The notes under the pieces were generated by a model. It searched no databases. It was not told the origin of the DNA and saw only the letters and a program-made list of their open reading frames with translations. A stretch of 24,185 bases of DNA. It comes from a virus. The translations under genes and the position numbers were made by a program. The DNA lies in the IMG/VR virus record IMGVR_UViG_3300043403_000217, positions 1-24,185 of that record; one strand, 5' to 3'. Positions 19,984 through 24,185 of the stretch are shown piece after piece. Every line of letters begins with the position of its first letter. The stretch's first letter is position 1.

Positions 19984-21259
19984 TTTTTAACTTATCCACT
20001 ACCTGTGCGATTAATAAAAAAGCATCCGCTCCATCCGATGCCCAGTTATGCTCTGGCGTATCTTGATAAACAGCCATTGCTTCATTGTATTTTGCATGAT
20101 ATTCGAGCAAACAGTCAAGCCCTCGCTGCACGTTAGGTATTTTAAATTTACATATTGGGAACATTCCCTTAGCCATTTCTATTGCTAAAGCTTTTTTTGG
20201 TATTCGTTGAACTGGCGCTTCAAACCTAATTCCTAGGCCGCGTGCTATTTCTACAAAGTTTTTGGAATGAACTCGCATTTGCGCAGCATCGTGAGGGCAG
20301 TAATGCGCTTTGTAAATAATTCCATTCTTTGACGCAAAAGTATTCACCCACTCAACGTAATGAGGTAAATCTTCAAATGCATTTTCGTAATATCCAACAA
20401 GCCTAACTTCACCCATGTGCATTTGCGCAACCCAAATCGCTGTTGAATCTCTGTAGCCAATGTCCCAGAATGTGTATGTGCGCATTTTTTGGTCGATAGG
20501 AAATTCACAAACACGACCATCTTCTCGAGCATTTTTAAGTTGTTTAGAAAAATAAGCGCCTGAGCTTGAAGCGGTCCAAGAAAGATACAGCTCTTGTTGA
20601 ATCTTGTTTTCATCCCAACCAATATTTTCGATGTTTTCAATTGGAAACAGTTGATTGCCTTCATTATCTTTTGTTTGATCAATTGATTTGTATTGTGAGT
20701 GCCAAATTTCAGGATTTGCTTGCGCTATTTTAAACAGGTCATAAAAATGATTTTGGCCGCGAGGCGTTGAGATTATAATTTCAATGCCGCCATTTTTTTG
20801 AATCATGGGCAAAATATAATCGCGGGCGCTTGGGTTCTGTTTTGCATATTCGTCAAAAGTAACCATATACGCGCCGGCACCGGTTGCTCTTTCAAATGCG
20901 CCCCCATCGGAACCCATCAATCTAATAATTGAATTATTTTTAAGAGTAACTTTCATCTCTTGGTTGTTAACGTGTTTAATTAGATGTGACGGAATGTGGT
21001 CTAAAAATCTTTTACCGCCCTCAACCGCGTCCCACACTGCAATTTTTGCTTGGTTAATTTTTGGAAACACAATAATATAAAGCCCCACAACAAGTTGCGC
21101 CATTGCAATATTTGCATTAATTGAAGCTTCAGTTTTGCCTGCACGTCTGTGCCAGACAAGCAAAATATGCTTTTTCTTTTCGTAAAAAAGAGCGTTCCAA
21201 AATTGTTTTTGATGATAATAAAAATCTATTTTGTATGGAAAATGTATGTTATTCGTCAA
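19922..21259 (-). CDS. terL: Terminase large subunit
   Basis: This 445-residue packaging motor ATPase and nuclease pumps DNA into the procapsid through the portal. Its Walker A is WHRRAGKT (36-43), its Walker B YMVTFDEY has Asp136-Glu137, and the coupling-like STPRG lies at 164-168. The nuclease domain shows FWDIG with Asp266, CPHD with Asp324 and SDGAD with Asp409/Asp412. The start is a TTG overlapping the previous gene by 11 bp, and no ATG alternative precedes the conserved region, so coupling is likely. It lies between tail-fibre and lysis genes. No small terminase subunit is recognisable in the window. Confidence 0.95.
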   Translation of the reverse strand: MTNNIHFPYKIDFYYHQKQFWNALFYEKKKHILLVWHRRAGKTEASINANIAMAQLVVGLYIIVFPKINQAKIAVWDAVEGGKRFLDHIPSHLIKHVNNQEMKVTLKNNSIIRLMGSDGGAFERATGAGAYMVTFDEYAKQNPSARDYILPMIQKNGGIEIIISTPRGQNHFYDLFKIAQANPEIWHSQYKSIDQTKDNEGNQLFPIENIENIGWDENKIQQELYLSWTASSSGAYFSKQLKNAREDGRVCEFPIDQKMRTYTFWDIGYRDSTAIWVAQMHMGEVRLVGYYENAFEDLPHYVEWVNTFASKNGIIYKAHYCPHDAAQMRVHSKNFVEIARGLGIRFEAPVQRIPKKALAIEMAKGMFPICKFKIPNVQRGLDCLLEYHAKYNEAMAVYQDTPEHNWASDGADAFLLIAQVVDKLKNERGSTSQIIPDLVFKEMYN

Positions 21260-21458
21260 TTTGGTTAATTTGCTCTTCAGTTAATAATACTAAATGTTTG
21301 TTCTCAACTTCATACTCACATAACGACAAAAATCCTTTAAATTTTTCAAGCAAATCTCTTAATTTATCGTTCTGTGTAAATTCTACTCTAATTGTATTGT
21401 TATTAATATTTGTATGAATAAAACAAAATTTTTGTTCAAAAGTATTAATTTGATTCAT
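21249..21458 (-). CDS. Small hypothetical protein upstream of terminase
   Basis: This protein has 69 residues from the ATG at 21458, preceded by GGGAG with six-base spacing. An in-frame ATG five codons upstream has no such site. It is acidic at its C-terminus, with several hydrophobic strands (KFCFIHTNI, HLVLLTEEQ) and a central charged helix. It overlaps the gene upstream by 14 bp and TerL by 11 bp. Its position just before TerL is where a small terminase could be encoded, but it is too short and lacks a recognisable HTH, so that is not claimed. Confidence 0.65.
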   Translation of the reverse strand: MNQINTFEQKFCFIHTNINNNTIRVEFTQNDKLRDLLEKFKGFLSLCEYEVENKHLVLLTEEQINQIDE

Positions 21459-21606
21459 CAATAACTCCCTCATTTAATTTAAAACATTTAATATGAAAAA
21501 GCGGATTATACTCGTTAAAACTTTTTTTTCTGTATTTTTTTGCGTTTTCAATGTTTGAAAAAACGCCGACCACCATACCCTCGTCGATACAAACATAAAT
21601 GTTCAT
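21445..21606 (-). CDS. Small phage protein (MNIYVCIDEG type)
   Basis: This 53-residue frame starts MNIYVCIDEGMVVGVFSNIE and continues with a lysine-rich helix and an FHIKCFKLNEG strand. The pattern of a short strand pair followed by an Ala-Lys helix resembles small phage proteins of unknown role. It fills the 8 bp-separated space after the fibre gene and overlaps the next gene by 14 bp. The ribosome site is weak (GAG nine bases upstream). Coding composition and tight packing support it. Confidence 0.65.
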   Translation of the reverse strand: MNIYVCIDEGMVVGVFSNIENAKKYRKKSFNEYNPLFHIKCFKLNEGVIDESN

Positions 21607-21614
21607 TATTTTTC

Positions 21615-23120
21615 TCAAAGTTTAATAAATGCCATTACGCCCAAATAAGGGCTCATATTATTGTGCGCAATTGCACCGCCAGTTAAACTTGTTGTAAAAT
21701 TTCCGGACGTACTTCTATTATAAAGAGGCCTACCTGAACTGTCACTTGTTACGTCGTTGCCGTTTGGTAAACTTATAGTGTGACTGTGCGGGGGCAAATT
21801 ATTTAAATCAACCAAAACTTCGTGACTTCCAAAATACTCTCCGGCCACAATTTCATCTTCAGCAATTTGAATTGTATGAACCCCTGTTCCTGCGTTTGTA
21901 ATATCAACAAACACATTATTAATTGCATTAATTGTTGAACTTGCTAATTTAATTTCAGTAGCTGAATTTATCCAGACATAATAAATAGTATCTGGAGACA
22001 AACCATTTGGCAAAGTTCCAGTTGATGAAACAGTTACTTTTTGATGCCATTCGAACCAAACACCCGCGTGTGGCGCGGAAATTGTTAAAATATCTGTTGA
22101 CGCATCTGCTGTAAATGTGTTTTTGTTTAAAACTGCTTGACCAACAGTTCGTAAAACTCTTCCGGTTGAATTTGGCAAGAAAATCGCTTTGTTACTTGCA
22201 AAATCTGCTGCTGCAGACGCGCCACGACCTCCCACGACTTCGCAATAACTATCATCTACTAAATCCCAGAGATAAGTAAATAAATCTTGTGTATCGTTAT
22301 TTGCTCTAACTGTAGCGCTTGACGCAGCATTACCTATTGTTCCAGTCTGAAGCCGTAACCAACCCGCAGATTCTGCTACAGCATCTGGCGTAAAGCCGAA
22401 TGAAATAAACCCCGTTGGTAACGCCGCCGCTAAAACTGCAGCGTTTAATGTGTTTAGTGAGCTCCTTACAGTTTCTGAAGTTGTAGTTGTTGTATTATAG
22501 TATCCAACCAAGCCCGCGCCATCAGTTCCAGCGTCTGCATTGGCTAAATCAGCACGCAATGTAGATGCGTCGATGTTTTCTTCAATTGAAGTGGCTACTA
22601 AATTACCTGTTGAGTCCGTGCTCCATATTGGAATATCATCACCAATATGTGGTGGTAAATCAGGAAGTATATTGGCGCCACGATTATGTACAAGAAAATC
22701 AGTGTTTTGATATTTTAATCCAAACCGGTAAATCCACATTTTTATTTGCTGACCCATCGCCGTCAGCCTGTCTAGTTGATTGTTAAGCATTTCAGAATTA
22801 AGTTCAGCGCCTTGAAAATCTGTGTCTCTCTCAAATGGCATATCCATCATAATGACTATTTTATCGCCTTCCGTTGTTCCGGTTGGAAATACAGACGGAG
22901 ACAAGTTCACAAAACGTGCAGGAGATTCAAAACCTTCACCTTGGACCGTGTAATCTACGCCAAAAATCAATTTATCATCAGAATCGTCCGGCGTATCCCC
23001 TGCTGGCGTTCTGTAAACCGCCAAATCTGAACCAAATTCAAACACAAATGAAACAGAAAACTGAAAATCACCGTTTGCAGCAGTGTACGTATCGATCGGT
23101 AAAAAGGAATTAATCGTCAT
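21615..23120 (-). CDS. Tail fibre protein (T7 gp17-like N-terminus, collar-like C-terminus)
   Basis: This 501-residue protein has a phage tail fibre N-terminal region (about 1-140): YTAANGDFQFSVSFVFEF, KLIFGVDYTVQGEGF and SEMLNNQLDRLTAMGQQIKMW. This is the pattern of T7 gp17-type attachment domains. The middle is Ala/Thr/Asn-rich. The C-terminus has LPPHSHTISLP and ends SPYLGVMAFIKL, typical of collar-type distal fibre tips with metal-binding His. It would attach to the tail and recognise a surface receptor. The ribosome site is weak (GAG). It lies 11 bp after the internal virion gene, and the order gp16-like then fibre agrees with T7-like phages. Confidence 0.82.
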   Translation of the reverse strand: MTINSFLPIDTYTAANGDFQFSVSFVFEFGSDLAVYRTPAGDTPDDSDDKLIFGVDYTVQGEGFESPARFVNLSPSVFPTGTTEGDKIVIMMDMPFERDTDFQGAELNSEMLNNQLDRLTAMGQQIKMWIYRFGLKYQNTDFLVHNRGANILPDLPPHIGDDIPIWSTDSTGNLVATSIEENIDASTLRADLANADAGTDGAGLVGYYNTTTTTSETVRSSLNTLNAAVLAAALPTGFISFGFTPDAVAESAGWLRLQTGTIGNAASSATVRANNDTQDLFTYLWDLVDDSYCEVVGGRGASAAADFASNKAIFLPNSTGRVLRTVGQAVLNKNTFTADASTDILTISAPHAGVWFEWHQKVTVSSTGTLPNGLSPDTIYYVWINSATEIKLASSTINAINNVFVDITNAGTGVHTIQIAEDEIVAGEYFGSHEVLVDLNNLPPHSHTISLPNGNDVTSDSSGRPLYNRSTSGNFTTSLTGGAIAHNNMSPYLGVMAFIKL

Positions 23121-23131
23121 TTATTTCTCGC

Positions 23132-24185
23132 TTAAAATACTTTAATGTCGTTTTCATGTTGCTTTTTTAAATTGTTTTTCATTCTGTGCGCATATTGTGA
23201 GTCTAGTTTATCAACAATTGCGGAATGAAACAATTTTTGATATGCGTCTTTAAAAAACAAAAAGTTTGGCAAGAAATGTTTTTCTAAGTACAAATATGTC
23301 ATAAGAGCCGCGCCCTGGTGATAGGTTTGGTCGTTTTTAAATGGAATCTCGCCCATTTTTTTAACATACGCATACGTATCATCAACCAATCCAGCAGTGG
23401 GTCCAGCTAAATCAAGAAGCTTTGTTGTGCTTGCGTTTGATTTATAGTCGTGAAAAATATCTGTTAGAAGACCAGCGGCGCCACCTCGCAAAAATGCTTG
23501 TTCCCAAGTTGCAGCTTTTGTAGGGTCTGGCAAATAACCTTTCATCAAGCCGCTCAATGACAGCGAAACATAACCAAGACCGGTTGCCATGACTGAAAAC
23601 TCAGCCAAAACTCTGTACATTCCATTGCCGTTTTTAAGCGATTGAAAAAAATTGTCTTGTCCATTTTCCATTAATGCGCGCCCAATCGTCCCATCTATAA
23701 CAGAAATTGGGTAAGCTTTGTACTGCATAATTGAGCGCCAAACTTCGCCGATCAATGTTCCACGTTGAGAATTTAAATTAACCATGCCGCGTGTTCTTGC
23801 ATTGCCCTTCGGTTGCGCAAGCTCTGTTAAGTCAACAAAATAATTCCTAAGCATTTCTTCAACAGATTGACGATAAGATTCGATGGTTTCGGGCGTTATT
23901 TTTTCAATATCTGGGCTGACTTTTTTAATGTAATTAACTAAAGAGTCGTCAGTAAAATGCGTTGCTAAATCTGGCGTAAGATAATCTTTATCTGTAATAC
24001 GCATAAATTCTTTGTTTTCTCTAAACAATTCCCACTCATTTGAGTCAATACCATAGCGAAGCAAAGCTCCACGAGTTCTTTCGTTTAAAGACGCAAAATC
24101 TTTGTCTATTTGCATACCAAGTTCGCGAGAAAGCGCTGTTCCAAACGTTTTCCGCAAATGATTATCCCAGTGCTTTATGCCCGTC
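23132..24185 (-). CDS. C-terminal part of a large internal virion protein (gp16/LPD38-like), cut by window edge
   Basis: The frame is open through the right edge; the codons upstream of a TTG at 24157 continue without a stop, so this is the C-terminal 350 or so residues of a longer protein. The segment with QRGTLIGEVWRSIMQYKAYPISV, around 210 residues before the end, resembles the region I associate with large polyvalent protein domain LPD38 in T7-like phages. Hydrophobic stretches (VLAEFSVMATGLGYVSLSLSG) follow. Such multi-domain proteins often carry an N-terminal transglycosylase and are ejected into the host. The N-terminal domains are outside the window. The family call is by eye. Confidence 0.65.
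   Translation of the reverse strand, partial: TGIKHWDNHLRKTFGTALSRELGMQIDKDFASLNERTRGALLRYGIDSNEWELFRENKEFMRITDKDYLTPDLATHFTDDSLVNYIKKVSPDIEKITPETIESYRQSVEEMLRNYFVDLTELAQPKGNARTRGMVNLNSQRGTLIGEVWRSIMQYKAYPISVIDGTIGRALMENGQDNFFQSLKNGNGMYRVLAEFSVMATGLGYVSLSLSGLMKGYLPDPTKAATWEQAFLRGGAAGLLTDIFHDYKSNASTTKLLDLAGPTAGLVDDTYAYVKKMGEIPFKNDQTYHQGAALMTYLYLEKHFLPNFLFFKDAYQKLFHSAIVDKLDSQYAHRMKNNLKKQHENDIKVF

Noticed and set aside
20344-20682. 112-codon minus-strand frame inside terL
   Set aside because: It is a shifted-frame shadow of the nuclease-domain coding sequence.
21249-21458. Small terminase subunit
   Set aside because: The position is right, but the protein is too short and has no visible HTH or oligomerisation pattern.
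22565-23113. Several plus-strand frames opposite the tail fibre gene
   Set aside because: They are antisense to a strongly supported gene and mutually overlapping.

Overview
The window is AT-rich DNA from a tailed phage or prophage of a Gram-negative bacterium. The virion genes are podovirus-like in the T7 style: portal, scaffold, HK97-type capsid, two tail-tube/nozzle-like proteins, internal virion proteins, a gp17-type fibre and a terminase large subunit. A spanin pair downstream of a GH108 lysozyme implies an outer membrane. Shine-Dalgarno sites are frequent, TGA acts as a stop and TGG encodes Trp, so the standard bacterial code fits. No integrase, DNA polymerase or phage RNA polymerase is visible, so lifestyle and complete genome cannot be decided here.

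Layout. Bases 1-592 have no convincing protein gene. They hold a 170-bp-period tandem repeat with G-rich tracts, a 12-bp hairpin, a palindrome and a tRNA-like RNA candidate closed by a 17-bp helix. A tRNA-Asn (GTT) follows at 593-668. Bases 669-897 hold an imperfect direct repeat and a terminator facing left. A leftward three-gene operon (1729-898) encodes two small overlapping helix-turn-helix proteins and an unknown protein. It is divergent from a rightward operon that starts at about 1846, an arrangement like a phage switch. The rightward early genes encode members of a W-x-I-G-D repeat family, a RecT-like annealing protein, a small CxxC protein, a YqaJ/lambda-Exo-like nuclease and a small protein with an SSB-type acidic tail. 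Together these suggest a Red-like recombination set.

A tightly overlapping rightward operon (6280-10395) continues with small virion-like proteins, a possible papain-fold protein, the portal, a Bbp19-like protein and the scaffold. It meets head-on a long leftward late region that runs from beyond the right edge (24185) to 10392. In transcription order this region encodes a large internal virion protein (C-terminal part), tail fibre, two small proteins, TerL, GH108 lysozyme and nested spanins. A regulatory gap of about 200 bp follows, then major capsid, decoration-like protein, an internal terminator, a fibre/spike-like paralogue, gp11-like adaptor, gp12-like nozzle, and gp14- and gp15-like internal proteins.

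The most unusual architectural point is that portal and scaffold lie on the strand opposite the capsid and the rest of the virion genes. In related phages they normally precede the capsid on the same strand, and here the 18662-18859 gap sits where they would be expected. Other points of interest are the structured RNA beside the tRNA, the promoter family sharing a 17-base core, and the WxIGD family with a chimeric remnant beside the recombination genes.
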